Shown: one piece after another, positions 17,038 through 25,284 of the stretch
Numbering within the stretch: position 1 is the stretch's first letter
Layout of the letters: each line of letters begins with the position of its first letter
Origin: Myxococcales bacterium
GTDB lineage: Bacteria; Myxococcota_A; Polyangia; Haliangiales; Haliangiaceae
Assembly (NCBI GenBank): GCA_028287115.1
Contig: JAQBQF010000004.1
Coordinates: forward strand, 1 to 45,769
Direction of reading: 5' to 3'
DNA length: 45,769 bases
The notes under the pieces: generated by a model
Databases searched by the model: none
What the model was told of the DNA's origin: nothing
The model's input: only the letters and a program-made list of their open reading frames with translations
Made by a program: the position numbers and the translations under genes

Positions 17038-17156
17038 GGCACGACACATCAGCAAGGGCGATGCCACTCCGGGCGATACGACACGCGTTTCGGAGCGTCG
17101 GGAAGTAGGTGGTTTCGGTCAACTAAATCGGAGACGAGGCGCCGTCGCTCTGTTCA

Positions 17157-17246
17157 GATTCGCTCGACTCGCGCCCACCGTGCGATTGAAGGGTCAAACA
17201 CAAGTCGCACAGGTTTTGCGGATTCGCTCGACTCGCGCCCACCGTG
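17157..17246. repeat. Direct repeat A, 26 bp, two copies
   Basis: A 26-base unit beginning GATTCGCTCGACTCGCGCCC occurs identically at 17157-17182 and 17221-17246, 64 bases apart. Each copy is followed at a short distance by GGGTCA, but the spacers differ. It is not a CRISPR: there are only two copies and the spacer is not flanked by further units. Confidence 0.85.
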
Positions 17247-17332
17247 GGACGGAGGGTCAGGGAGGGAGGGAGACACAAGGTGTACAAGTTGTGACCCGTT
17301 GCGCTGCGACCCGCTGCGCTGCGCTGCGCTGC

Positions 17333-17464
17333 GCTGCGCCGCTGCTCTGCGATCTCGAGCAGCGGGAACGACAACTTGTAGTACTTGTCTGACCCGCGTC
17401 CGCGTGACCCCGTTGCGCTGCGCCGCTGCTCTGCGATCTCGAGCAGTCGGAACGACAACTTGTA
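17333..17464. repeat. Direct repeat B, 48 bp, two near-identical copies
   Basis: A 48-base unit (17333-17380 and 17417-17464, offset 84) differs at only two positions. It contains the inverted pair CTGCTC and GAGCAG around the GATCTC centre and ends in ACAACTTGTA, the inverse of TACAAGTTGT at 17283. Each copy follows a run of CTGCG-like pentamers and is followed by TGTCTGACCC. Confidence 0.85.
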
Positions 17465-17481
17465 CAACTCCTGTCTGACCC

Positions 17482-17559
17482 CGTCGCGACTACGACAGGC
17501 TCAGCGGGCGCGCTCTCGTCGCCGCGTCGCGACTACGACAGGCTCAGCGGGCGCGCTCT
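17482..17559. repeat. Direct repeat C, 35 bp, tandem pair
   Basis: A 35-base unit starting CGTCGCGACTACGACAGGCT is identical at 17482-17516 and 17525-17559, giving a 43-base period. The core ACGACAGGCTCAGCGGG resembles short dispersed repeats seen in many GC-rich bacterial genomes; that resemblance is from memory and untested. Confidence 0.85.
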
Positions 17560-17773
17560 ACCGCGGCCGAAGCGTCCTCGAACGCCTTCCACCGAGTAAA
17601 CCACCAGCTCCAACACCCGCCCTAGTACCAGCTCGACGAGACGTGGGTGATTGGAGTGTCTCATGGCGCCCAATCGAGCACGGTTTATGCCAGGGCTCGA
17701 CGCGGCGGATCAGGCCATCCTATGCATCACGTGAAGACGCGGATCGGACGGCCGCGCTCGGTGCGCGACGGTG

Positions 17774-18889
17774 CTACGCGCGTTCGGGCGCGCTCGCGAG
17801 CGGGAGAGTGAAGAAGAACCTGGCGCCTTCGCCGGGCTTGCTGTCGACGGCGAGCTGCCCACCGTGTGCCGACACGATGCCCTTGGCGATCGCGAGCCCG
17901 AGCCCGGCGCCACCCTTCTTCGTGCGGCCGCTCCAGTAGCGGTCGAAGATGTGAGGGAGCTCGGAAGGTCCGATTCCCGGACCTTGGTCTCGAACCGCGA
18001 TGACCGCGCTGCGGTCGTGACGCGCGACGCTGATCTCGATCGGCGTGCCGCGCGCGTGCTTGAGAGAATTGCCGACGAGGTTTCCGAGGACCTGCAGGAC
18101 GCGATCGCGATCGGCGGAGACCACGATCTGCTCGTCGGGCAGCTGCGCGATGATCTTGCTGCCGGTCTCCTTGACGAGCAGCTCGTGATCCGCGGCGGCC
18201 TGCTTGACGATCGACACCGCGTCGACGAGGCCCTTCGATAGAGAGATCGCGCCGTTTTCGATCGCGGTCGCTTCGAGAAGATCCGTGATCAAGCGCTCGG
18301 CACGCATCGACGCGCGCTCGATCGCTCCGAGGTAACGAGTGGCAGGCCCGGTGAGCTCGTCGCGCAAGGCTTCGTGCGCGAGGCTGATCGCGTGCAGGGG
18401 TCCGCGTAGGTCGTGCGACACGACCGCGAGGATCTCGTCGCGCGCGCGTGCCGCCGCATTCGCGCGGTCTAGCTGCTTCTTCGATTCTTCTTCGGCGCGG
18501 CCGATCCGCACGGCGAACTTGATCCGCAAGCCGAGGCGGCGCGGCGTCAGGTCGGTCTTCGGAATGAAGTCCGTGATGCCCGCTTCGATCGCGTGCTCGA
18601 GGACGTCTTCATCCTGGTGTCCGGTGACGAGCACGATCGGCGTGAAGTTGCCGGCGTGGCGCAGTTGTTTCGCGAGCTCGACGCCCGACGTGCCGGGAAG
18701 CTCTTGATCGACGAGCACGCAATCGAACGTTCGCGAGGCGGTGGCCGAGACCGCCTCGGTCGCGTTCTTCGCTTCGGCGATCTCGGCGGTGAGACCGCTG
18801 TGCTCGAGAGCGCGCCGGATGGCGAGCCTATCGGCTTGTTGATCATCGACGATCAGCAGCCGAAGTCGCTCGCTAGAGAGCATGACCAT
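17774..18889 (-). CDS. Receiver-histidine kinase (REC-HisKA-HATPase)
   Basis: This 371-aa soluble signalling protein has an N-terminal receiver domain (LLIVDDQQAD; phosphoacceptor Asp61 in LVDQELPG; Lys111 in FIPKTD). A linking coiled coil follows, then an HisKA domain with His159 in VVSHDLRGPLH. The HATPase carries LVGNSLKHARG, VRDQGPGIG and GGAGLGLAIAKG. All phospho-transfer residues are intact. There is no membrane segment or PAS domain, so the input must come through its own receiver. It starts 27 bases after the stop of the NtrC-type regulator (18917-20398), so the two are almost surely an operon. A phosphorelay between them is plausible. Confidence 0.93.
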   Translation of the reverse strand: MVMLSSERLRLLIVDDQQADRLAIRRALEHSGLTAEIAEAKNATEAVSATASRTFDCVLVDQELPGTSGVELAKQLRHAGNFTPIVLVTGHQDEDVLEHAIEAGITDFIPKTDLTPRRLGLRIKFAVRIGRAEEESKKQLDRANAAARARDEILAVVSHDLRGPLHAISLAHEALRDELTGPATRYLGAIERASMRAERLITDLLEATAIENGAISLSKGLVDAVSIVKQAAADHELLVKETGSKIIAQLPDEQIVVSADRDRVLQVLGNLVGNSLKHARGTPIEISVARHDRSAVIAVRDQGPGIGPSELPHIFDRYWSGRTKKGGAGLGLAIAKGIVSAHGGQLAVDSKPGEGARFFFTLPLASAPERA

Positions 18890-18916
18890 GGGCTAGTGAT
18901 ACCGCGAGATCGCGAA

Positions 18917-20398
18917 TCACTCCATCTCGCCGGGATGATGACCCGATGCCGAGGCGGGAGGGCTGGCCGGATGCGCGGGAGGATTGCTCCCGGCCCGATG
19001 ATGATCGCCGGGACGCGCATCGGACTTCTGCTCTTCTTTGCGATCATTTCTCGGCTCTTCGAGGCGGCGATACAGAGATCGACGATCGATGCCGAGGATG
19101 CGCGCCGCGTGGGTCTTGTTCCCGCCCACCGCGTTGAGCACTTGCCTCACGTAGCGGCGCTCCATCTCGTCGAGCGTGATCAGCTCACCCGGCGATTCCG
19201 TGGTGATCACGATCTTCGAGCTCTGGTGTTCTTGGATCTTCGCAGGCAGATCGTCGACCGTGACCTCGTCGAGACGGCATAGCGCGACCGCGCGCTCCAT
19301 GCAGTTCTCGAGCTCTCGGACGTTACCGGGCCAGTCGTAATCCATCAGCAGTCGAGCAGCGGGGCCGGAGATTCCCTGGACGGGCTTGTTCGTACGACCG
19401 GCGATCCGCTTCAGGAAGTACTGCGCGAGCAGCAGGATATCGCCGGCACGCGAGCGGAGCGGAGGAACCGGAATCGCGACGACGTTGATCCGATAGAACA
19501 GATCTTCGCGGAACCGCTTGTCCTCGACTTCGGTCTCGAGATCGCGGTTCGTCGCGGTGACGACGCGCGCCTCGAACGGCACTTCCTCGTCGCCACCGAC
19601 GGGGCGAACCTTGCGCTCCTGGAGGACGCGCAGCAGCTTGACCTGCATCTCGATCGGCATCTCGCCGATTTCGTCGAGGAAGATCGTTCCCGAACCGGCC
19701 TGAACGAACAGACCTGCGCGCGACCGCTTCGCATCGGTGAAGGCACCGCGGACGTGGCCGAACAGCTCGCTCTCGAGCAGGGGCGCCGGCATCGCCGCGC
19801 AGTTGACAGCGACGAACGGTTGGTCGCGGCGTGGTGACAAATTGTGGAGTGCGCGAGCGACGAGCTCTTTACCGGTACCGGACTCGCCGGTGACGAGCAC
19901 CGTTGCATCGCTATCGGCGACGCGGCGGATCATCTCGATCGTCTCGCGGATCGCCGGGCTCGAGCCCGCGATGCCGTCGATCGGCACGTCGCGGTCGGCC
20001 GCCGAGCGGAGGCGCTTGACCTCGCGCTTGAGCGAGAGGTGCTCGATTGCGCGACCGACGGAGATCGCGAGTGCATCGACCTTCACCGGCTTGGTGATGA
20101 AGTCGTACGCACCGGCGCGAATCGCCGCGATCGCGGTCTCGAGGCCGCCTTGGCCGGTGAGCACGATCGGGAGCAGGTCAGGGTGACGTTGACGAAGCTC
20201 TTGGCAGAGCTCGATGCCTGACAGCCCGGCCATCTGCACGTCGGTCACGACGACGTCCGCGGGCGACGTACGGAGGTGTTCGAGTGCGGATTGACCAGAG
20301 GTGACGGCATCGACATCGAAGCCCCGCTTGCGCAACGAATCGCGCAGCAGGACCGCCGTGTCCTCGTCGTCGTCGACGATTAGAATATTTCCATTCAC
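18917..20398 (-). CDS. NtrC-family sigma-54-dependent response regulator
   Basis: This 493-aa protein has a receiver (NILIVDDDEDT; Asp53 in VVTDVQMAG; Lys103 in ITKPVK) and a sigma-54 AAA+ domain with Walker A GESGTGKE (171-178), loop GAFTDA (218-223) and Walker B GTIFLDEIGE (237-246). A C-terminal Fis-type helix-turn-helix, NKTHAARILGIDRRSLYRRL, follows. GAFTDA differs from the canonical GAFTGA at one residue. After the helix-turn-helix a 40-residue Pro/His/Ala-rich tail (to HHPGEME) extends beyond the usual end. The partner kinase follows at 18889. The 57-base gap upstream leads to a DUF1328 gene in the same direction. Confidence 0.95.
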   Translation of the reverse strand: MNGNILIVDDDEDTAVLLRDSLRKRGFDVDAVTSGQSALEHLRTSPADVVVTDVQMAGLSGIELCQELRQRHPDLLPIVLTGQGGLETAIAAIRAGAYDFITKPVKVDALAISVGRAIEHLSLKREVKRLRSAADRDVPIDGIAGSSPAIRETIEMIRRVADSDATVLVTGESGTGKELVARALHNLSPRRDQPFVAVNCAAMPAPLLESELFGHVRGAFTDAKRSRAGLFVQAGSGTIFLDEIGEMPIEMQVKLLRVLQERKVRPVGGDEEVPFEARVVTATNRDLETEVEDKRFREDLFYRINVVAIPVPPLRSRAGDILLLAQYFLKRIAGRTNKPVQGISGPAARLLMDYDWPGNVRELENCMERAVALCRLDEVTVDDLPAKIQEHQSSKIVITTESPGELITLDEMERRYVRQVLNAVGGNKTHAARILGIDRRSLYRRLEEPRNDRKEEQKSDARPGDHHRAGSNPPAHPASPPASASGHHPGEME

Positions 20399-20455
20399 CT
20401 CAGGTCACTGCCTTTCTGTCGCCGAGTCGGTCGTACGGATGTTGATACCAGGAGC

Positions 20456-20620
20456 TCATGGGGTCGGGCGACGACCGACAGCAAAGCTGATGATCGTCAT
20501 GATGAGCGCTACGACGAAGATGATCTTCGCAACGCCCGCTGCGCCCGCCGCGACTCCGAAGAAGCCGAACAGCGCCGCTATCAGGGCGATGAGGAAGAAC
20601 GTGATGGCCCAGGAAAACAT
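20456..20620 (-). CDS. DUF1328 (UPF0391/YtjA) small membrane protein
   Basis: 54 aa from ATG 20620, with AAGGAG five to six bases upstream. Two membrane helices, FSWAITFFLIALIAALFGF and IIFVVALIMTIISFAV, flank the glycine/alanine-rich GVAAGAAGVAK loop typical of DUF1328, and the chain ends GRRPTP. The family is short and widespread and is often linked to stress, but has no proven function. It lies 57 bases before the NtrC-family gene and may share its transcript. The longer frame to 20650 adds a Cys-containing extension that is unlikely. Confidence 0.88.
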   Translation of the reverse strand: MFSWAITFFLIALIAALFGFFGVAAGAAGVAKIIFVVALIMTIISFAVGRRPTP

Positions 20621-20756
20621 GACCGGCTCCTTCGAACAGCAAGCGGACAAGCAGCCGCTGTGCCAGTTGGGTACGTAGGCGTAATCGCTCGTTTCGCTGT
20701 GCCCTTGGGCTCAGACACCGTGCGCCAGCGCTCGTAGGGCGGCCCGGGCACGGCCA

Positions 20757-21137
20757 TCATTGCGGTGCGCCGGACAACGCGTCCGGGTCCTTGCGTAACC
20801 GCTTGAATTCACCTTCGAGCCGCGCGAGCTCTTCGTCTGGAAGGTCCTCGAGGTCGACCATCTTGTTTCGGGCGCCCTTCACGGCATGGATGAGCTCGTC
20901 GAGCTTGAGGTGAAGTGCTTTGGAATCGCGGTTCTGCGTGTTCTGGATCATGAACACGACGAGAAACGTCGCGATCGTCGTCGTCGTATTGATGACGAGC
21001 TGCCAGGTATCGGAGAAGTTGAACAGGGGGCCGGATGCGCCCCACAAGATGACCCCGAGGCACGCGACAACGAACGCGTAGGGCGAGCCGACCGCGGTCG
21101 AGGTGTGGCGGGCAAACTTACGGAAGAAGTCTTTCAT
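20757..21137 (-). CDS. Low-affinity iron permease-like (PF04120) membrane protein
   Basis: 126 aa from the ATG at 21137 (MKDFFRKFARHTSTAVGSPY). Two membrane helices, AFVVACLGVILWGASGP and WQLVINTTTTIATFLVVFMI, are followed by the family signature IQNTQNRDSKALHLKLDELI and an acidic cytoplasmic tail (EDLPDEELARLEGEF). The bacterial members match the fungal Fet4 repeat in sequence, but iron transport is not demonstrated. The start overlaps the stop of the flippase-like gene by one base (TGATG), so the two are translationally coupled. Confidence 0.9.
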   Translation of the reverse strand: MKDFFRKFARHTSTAVGSPYAFVVACLGVILWGASGPLFNFSDTWQLVINTTTTIATFLVVFMIQNTQNRDSKALHLKLDELIHAVKGARNKMVDLEDLPDEELARLEGEFKRLRKDPDALSGAPQ

Positions 21138-22243
21138 CAGGCTTGCACCGGGAGTGTTCGAGAGGTCGTTCGGCGTCGGGTCTGCTTGCCGGTGAGATGG
21201 CCGTGGACCTTCGAGGCGACCTTGTCGCCGGCCAGGATCGCGAAGCCGAAGCCTGCGAACACGCATTGATTGACGCGTCGCGCGAGGGCGAGGGCGACAC
21301 CGAGCGAGAGCGGCGCACCGATCAGCGAGAACAAGGCGACATTGCCGCCTTCGGAGATCCCGATGCCCATCGGGACGATCGTCGAGATCCAGCCGATCAC
21401 GACGCCCGCGGACATCACGGCGATCAGCTGACCAGGCGTGAGGTGAAAGCCCGCGGCAAGGATCGCGACGAACGTGATCGCCTTCTGGAGGAGCTGCGAG
21501 GTCAGGATCAGCGCGGCGGCACCGGCGCGGTGCTGCGCGCCGACCTTACCGCTGAGGCGCGCGTCGAGATCGTCGAGCCGTTTGCGCCAGTTCGCGCGGC
21601 GTTTCTTCGAGACGATGTGGAGTCGCGCGCCGAGGTTGGCGAGCGTCGACAACATGCCTCGACGGACCAAGATGTAGATGCCCGCCGCGATCATCGCGCA
21701 GAGTCCAGCGGCGATGCCGAGCGTGATCGCAGCGGGGCGTGGCACGTCGAACAGCGCCGCGGTGAGGCCGGTACCGATCGCGACGAGCACCAGCGAGATC
21801 GTGAAGGCGGTCAGTGCGGTGTACATGATCGCGGCGAGCACGCGCTGCGTCGAGCAATGACGCGACAGCAGGCTGACCTTGAGCGCCTCGCCGAGATTCG
21901 CCGCCGGCGTGACGGTATTGACGGCGCGTCCCGCGAACTGCGCGACGATAATTCGCCGCCACGTCGGCGCGCCGACACCGCGGGTCATCAAGTACACGGC
22001 GGTGGCGTCGCAACACGTGCCCGCCGCTTCCATCGCGATCAACACGACGAACCAGAGCCCGATGGTGCGCAGGTGGTTGGTGATCGTCTGCGGCCCGACG
22101 ACCACGATGGTGATGATCAGCGCGATCACGCCGAGCACGACGGAGATCCGGGTCACCCAATGGAACCAGCCAGGTGCCTTGTCCTCTTCCTCGCACGTGT
22201 CTGCAACGCGAACTTCCGTCGTAGGCCGCGTGCTGACAGTCAT
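21137..22243 (-). CDS. Lysylphosphatidylglycerol-synthase TM-region / YbhN-like flippase
   Basis: About 368 aa from the ATG at 22243 (MTVSTRPTTEVRVADTCEEE). Roughly eight hydrophobic helices run through the chain, beginning VVLGVIALIITIVVV. The conserved core AVNTVTPAANLGEALKVSLL is the hallmark of the UPF0104/LPG_synthase_TM family, and STIVPMGIGISEGGNVALF is its second conserved site. Family members move lipids or attach aminoacyl groups, but no aminoacyl-transferase domain is present here, so flippase-like transport is inferred. The longer frame to 22339 adds a non-coding-looking leader. It overlaps the following iron-permease-like gene by one base. Confidence 0.87.
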   Translation of the reverse strand: MTVSTRPTTEVRVADTCEEEDKAPGWFHWVTRISVVLGVIALIITIVVVGPQTITNHLRTIGLWFVVLIAMEAAGTCCDATAVYLMTRGVGAPTWRRIIVAQFAGRAVNTVTPAANLGEALKVSLLSRHCSTQRVLAAIMYTALTAFTISLVLVAIGTGLTAALFDVPRPAAITLGIAAGLCAMIAAGIYILVRRGMLSTLANLGARLHIVSKKRRANWRKRLDDLDARLSGKVGAQHRAGAAALILTSQLLQKAITFVAILAAGFHLTPGQLIAVMSAGVVIGWISTIVPMGIGISEGGNVALFSLIGAPLSLGVALALARRVNQCVFAGFGFAILAGDKVASKVHGHLTGKQTRRRTTSRTLPVQA

Positions 22244-22565
22244 GTTCGGCTGCTTCGTGCAGAGTGGGTGCCAAGCTGAAACATCCGAAATCCCTGCCCC
22301 TTGGAATGCGCTGTGCGGGAGCGCTCGGTGTGTCGCCACCGCGCACTCTAGACTCGGGTGTTCAGCGCAAAGTCCACGAAACGCAACGGTTATGGCGTTT
22401 GGTATTCCGCGTGCACATCGTCCCTTCGCGAAAGCAACCCGTTTTCCCCGGCGCCATCACTCGCGTTCCACCCGCGCGGGTAGGCGCCACCGACCCCCGT
22501 GCCCCCCAGCGCGGGTCCCGCCGCTGACCTTCCCCAAGGCCAGCGGCGGTTTTTTTTTCGGAACA
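22244..22565. other. Gene-free stretch with plus-strand terminator
   Basis: The stretch lies between two minus-strand genes, the stop of one at 22566 and the start of the other at 22243. No open frame in it has coding character. It holds a strong plus-strand intrinsic terminator at its right end, the self-complementary CCCGCGCGGG near 22480, and two GGCGCC copies (about 22448 and 22487). It may encode a small RNA on the plus strand; no promoter is clear. Confidence 0.5.
22518..22558 (+). terminator. Strong intrinsic terminator, plus strand, no plus-strand gene
   Basis: Bases 22518-22549 fold into a stem of nine GC-rich pairs (CCGCCGCTG with CAGCGGCGG), one A-C mismatch, four more pairs (CCTT with AAGG) and a CCCC loop. 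Nine consecutive T residues follow at 22550-22558. This is a textbook rho-independent terminator for plus-strand transcripts. On the minus strand the T-run precedes the stem as A residues, so it does not serve the genes on either side. Confidence 0.88.
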
Positions 22566-24305
22566 TCAGCGACGGAGATCTTCGAGCATCGTCTTCGTTG
22601 CCGCGAGCGCTCGCGGTCCGAGCGCGGCAATTCTTGCGTCGTCCGATTTGATGTTCCCGACGAGGATTTGCTGCCATAGCGCGTGAAGTTGCCGCGGCAT
22701 CGGCGCATCGCTCGCGGCTTCCGGTTGCGGAATTCCAGCAACCCACGCGAGGTCGTCGCCGAAGAGCTCGAGCAGCCAGCGGCCAGGTGGCGCTACATCG
22801 AGCGGCAAGAAGCCGAACAGCGCCGGGCGTTGCGGGCTCGGTAGCGTCGCGGCGAGCACCGCAAGATCTGCTGCGCCGAACCGCTCGGCGAGCCCGGCTG
22901 CGCGAGCCGCAGCGTCGAGCCGACCGCTCGCAGCCTCGTAGCGTGCGCGTTCGAGGGCGAGGAGGATCGCTTGCTGCGCACCGGTCTCCGTCGGATAGCG
23001 TGCCGGCGCGGAGACGGGCTGTGCCGGTGGCGCAGGATCGCTGACGAGCTCGAAGCCACGGCCTCGCGGGATCGCGCGGCGAACATCGAGTCGACCGAAG
23101 GCCGCGACATCGGAGCCGACGATGCGACCGGCTCGCAGCGTATCGGCGGCGAGCGCATCGGCCTGCGACGCGGGCAACATCGGCGCGAGCGCGAGATCCG
23201 GACGTGCGCCGGCGAGCTGACGTTCGTACTCGAGCGCGAACCAGCTCGCGGTTCGCGTCGCGATCACGACGCCCGGTCCGCTCGGCAAGCCACCGGCGAG
23301 ATCATGCGCGAGCTGGGTGGGCGTCGCGCCGGGATCATCGACCCACAGCGTAGGGCCGACGAGCAGTGCGGCGCCGACGAGTGGCACGCCGGCCGCGAGC
23401 GTGACGAGCTGCCGCCGCGACGTGGGACCTACTGCCTGCGTGATCGCACTCGGGACGATCGCGCAACCGACGGCGAGGACCGCCGACAATGCGGGAGGCG
23501 CGGATCCGACCACGATCTCGTGCGCCGCGATCAGCGCGACGATGATCGCGAGCCAGCGCGCGCCGCGCAGGCCGGTGAGTGCACCGAAGCCGACGCCGAG
23601 CAGGCCCGCGCCGATCACGATCGCCCCCGCGCCGCGTCCGGATCCCGTGACGAGGTTCGCGAGGCTCGCGGTCGCGCTCGGGAACGGGCCGACCGCGTCG
23701 AGCCACGCGACCACGGCGACGAGGCCGATCGCGCCGATACCGATGATCACGAGCTGCTTGCGAGCCCCGGTGCGGAGTAGCGACGCGGCGATCGCGAGCG
23801 CGAGCATGACGCCGAGCCACGGCGCACTGCCGACGACGATCGCGCACGCACCGAGCGCACCGAGCGTATCGCGCGCGTCTCGTGCCTGCTTCGCGGTCAG
23901 CGCGACCGCCCAGATCGTGCCGCAGGTCGCGAGGCTTGCCGGCGTTGCGAACGCGGCGGCATCGCGAAATGCAGGTGTGATCAGGAGCAGCAAGGCTCCG
24001 ATCACGCCCGCGATCGGATCGCGCGGCAGGATCGCACGGGACGCGGCCACGACACCGGCGAGCGTCAACGCACCGAGGATCGCGCCGAGCAGCGCCAGGC
24101 GAAATCCGGGCTCACCGGCAGGCAGTCGAACCGCGACCGACGCGAGCAGATCGTAGAGCGGCGCTCCGGCCGTGCGGTCCAGGTGCATCGCGATCGTCGG
24201 ATACGCGGAGACGCCGCCCCAGCCCGGTCCGCCGCCGGCATCGATGACGAGCACTACCAGCGCGATCGCGAGGACGATCGTCTCGGTCGGGAGCTTGCGG
24301 TTCAC
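22566..24305 (-). CDS. Polytopic membrane protein, possible GT-C/DUF2723-like
   Basis: About 579 aa from a GTG at 24305 that has AAGGAG just upstream; an ATG at 24362 is also in frame. Ten or more hydrophobic helices fill the first two thirds (VLAIALVVLVIDAGG, LALLGAILGALTLAGVVAAS, AIVIGAGLLGVGFGALTG). A soluble C-terminal part of about 250 residues follows, with a helical repeat-like region (AILLALERARYEAASGRLDA). The early GAPLYDLLASVAVRLP segment recalls the DUF2723/TMEM260 membrane glycosyltransferases. This is a weak match, and I saw no diagnostic acidic motif. Function unknown. It is divergent from the gene at 24361. Confidence 0.7.
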   Translation of the reverse strand: MNRKLPTETIVLAIALVVLVIDAGGGPGWGGVSAYPTIAMHLDRTAGAPLYDLLASVAVRLPAGEPGFRLALLGAILGALTLAGVVAASRAILPRDPIAGVIGALLLLITPAFRDAAAFATPASLATCGTIWAVALTAKQARDARDTLGALGACAIVVGSAPWLGVMLALAIAASLLRTGARKQLVIIGIGAIGLVAVVAWLDAVGPFPSATASLANLVTGSGRGAGAIVIGAGLLGVGFGALTGLRGARWLAIIVALIAAHEIVVGSAPPALSAVLAVGCAIVPSAITQAVGPTSRRQLVTLAAGVPLVGAALLVGPTLWVDDPGATPTQLAHDLAGGLPSGPGVVIATRTASWFALEYERQLAGARPDLALAPMLPASQADALAADTLRAGRIVGSDVAAFGRLDVRRAIPRGRGFELVSDPAPPAQPVSAPARYPTETGAQQAILLALERARYEAASGRLDAAARAAGLAERFGAADLAVLAATLPSPQRPALFGFLPLDVAPPGRWLLELFGDDLAWVAGIPQPEAASDAPMPRQLHALWQQILVGNIKSDDARIAALGPRALAATKTMLEDLRR

Positions 24306-24360
24306 TGTCTCCTTCCCACCGCGCCAAGGCTGCCACAGGCGCGGTATGCTTGCTCTGCGC

Positions 24361-25194
24361 ATGGCTCAGATCCGGTATGTCGACACCTGGCTGAGGAGCC
24401 CAGGGTCACACCCGAACCACTACCGTTCGGTGATGGTGATCGCCGAGAAGTGGGCCGAGCAGCGAGTGCTGATGCGCGCGTACGCGGAGAGTCGCGATCA
24501 AACGCGGCCGACGATCCTGCTGCACGGCACCGAGCTCGCGATCGGACCGGCGGGCATCGATGCGAACGGACCGTGGGGCATTCACGTCGGAGACAACCCC
24601 GACGGACGCGCTCAAGCGATCAAGACACAGCTCGAAGACTCCGCGCGCAGATTGTCCGGTTCGAAAGGCAACCCGCCGCGTCTGGTCGACGAATCCGCGA
24701 CGTTCGATCGCGAGCCGACCGGGAACTGGGGGCCGGGAGCGCCTCGGTTACCGCCGCCTGCGCCGACCCTGGCCGCGCCGGCCGCGCCTGCCACTCTGCG
24801 GAAGACGCCGGTCCCGGGCTCGCGCAAGTCATCGCGCACCCGGCCGCCGCCGCTCTCGGCCCGAACGGCGCTCGGCTACGCCTCGGGATCTGGAGCACAA
24901 TCGGCGGTGGTCAGGCTCGGCCTCGCCCCCCACGTTTCAGCGCGGCTCGGGAGGCTCGTCGAGCGCGTCGTGCCGGCGGACTTCAATCTCGATAGCGGCG
25001 AGCGTCGCGTCTTGAACGCGCTCGGCGAGGGTGAACCGCTGCCGGCCCGGGCGATCGGCGCGATGCTCGATCTCGCCGATGCGGTCTCTTTCATGGAAGA
25101 AATGATGCGCAAGCTCGAGACGTTCGGACTCGGCGATTTGATCGAGCCGGCCGAGCCGGTTGGTGGTGAGCCGACCTACCGAATGCGGCGGTGA
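24361..25194 (+). CDS. Hypothetical protein with possible C-terminal winged helix
   Basis: About 277 aa from ATG 24361 (MAQIRYVDTWLRSPGSHPNH); ATG 24346 is five codons earlier. Three parts can be seen. Residues 1-105 look conserved and folded (YRSVMVIAEKWAEQRVLMRA, ILLHGTELAIGPAG). Residues about 106-175 are a Pro/Ala/Arg-rich linker (LPPPAPTLAAPAAP). The last 100 residues include RRVLNALGEGEPLPARAIGA and FMEEMMRKLETFGLGDLI, which read like a winged-helix DNA-binding fold. No family is recognised. It lies upstream of trigger factor in the same direction, about 90 bases away. A regulator is a guess. Confidence 0.65.
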   Translation: MAQIRYVDTWLRSPGSHPNHYRSVMVIAEKWAEQRVLMRAYAESRDQTRPTILLHGTELAIGPAGIDANGPWGIHVGDNPDGRAQAIKTQLEDSARRLSGSKGNPPRLVDESATFDREPTGNWGPGAPRLPPPAPTLAAPAAPATLRKTPVPGSRKSSRTRPPPLSARTALGYASGSGAQSAVVRLGLAPHVSARLGRLVERVVPADFNLDSGERRVLNALGEGEPLPARAIGAMLDLADAVSFMEEMMRKLETFGLGDLIEPAEPVGGEPTYRMRR

Positions 25195-25284
25195 TGCCGC
25201 GGAATCCCCGGAGGCGGATGTCCGACGGTAGTTTAAGGTCCGTGCCTGTGGTAACCAACCTGGCCCGCAAGCGGCTGAGGACAC

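Larger units (their letters stand above)
17068..17773. other. Repeat-rich non-coding stretch
   Basis: No convincing gene lies between 17068 and 17773. The stretch holds three distinct short direct-repeat families, a CTGCG pentamer tract (five units, 17314-17338), and several GGGTCA / TGACCC half-sites in both orientations (for example near 17189, 17249, 17292, 17389 and 17477). The final 180 bases (17590-17773) show nothing that I can name. It looks like a landing zone for short palindromic repeats rather than a gene. Confidence 0.7.

Noticed and set aside
17157..17559. Possible CRISPR array
   Set aside because: The repeats belong to three unlike families with two copies each and uneven spacers, and no cas genes are present.
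17664..17735. A 23-codon frame on the plus strand (MAPNRARFMPGLDAADQAIL)
   Set aside because: It is too short, has no ribosome-binding site or domain, and lies in a gene-free repeat zone.
22264..22527. An 87-codon plus-strand frame ending in the orphan terminator
   Set aside because: The composition is Arg/Pro-rich with no recognisable fold or ribosome-binding site, so a non-coding RNA is the better reading.
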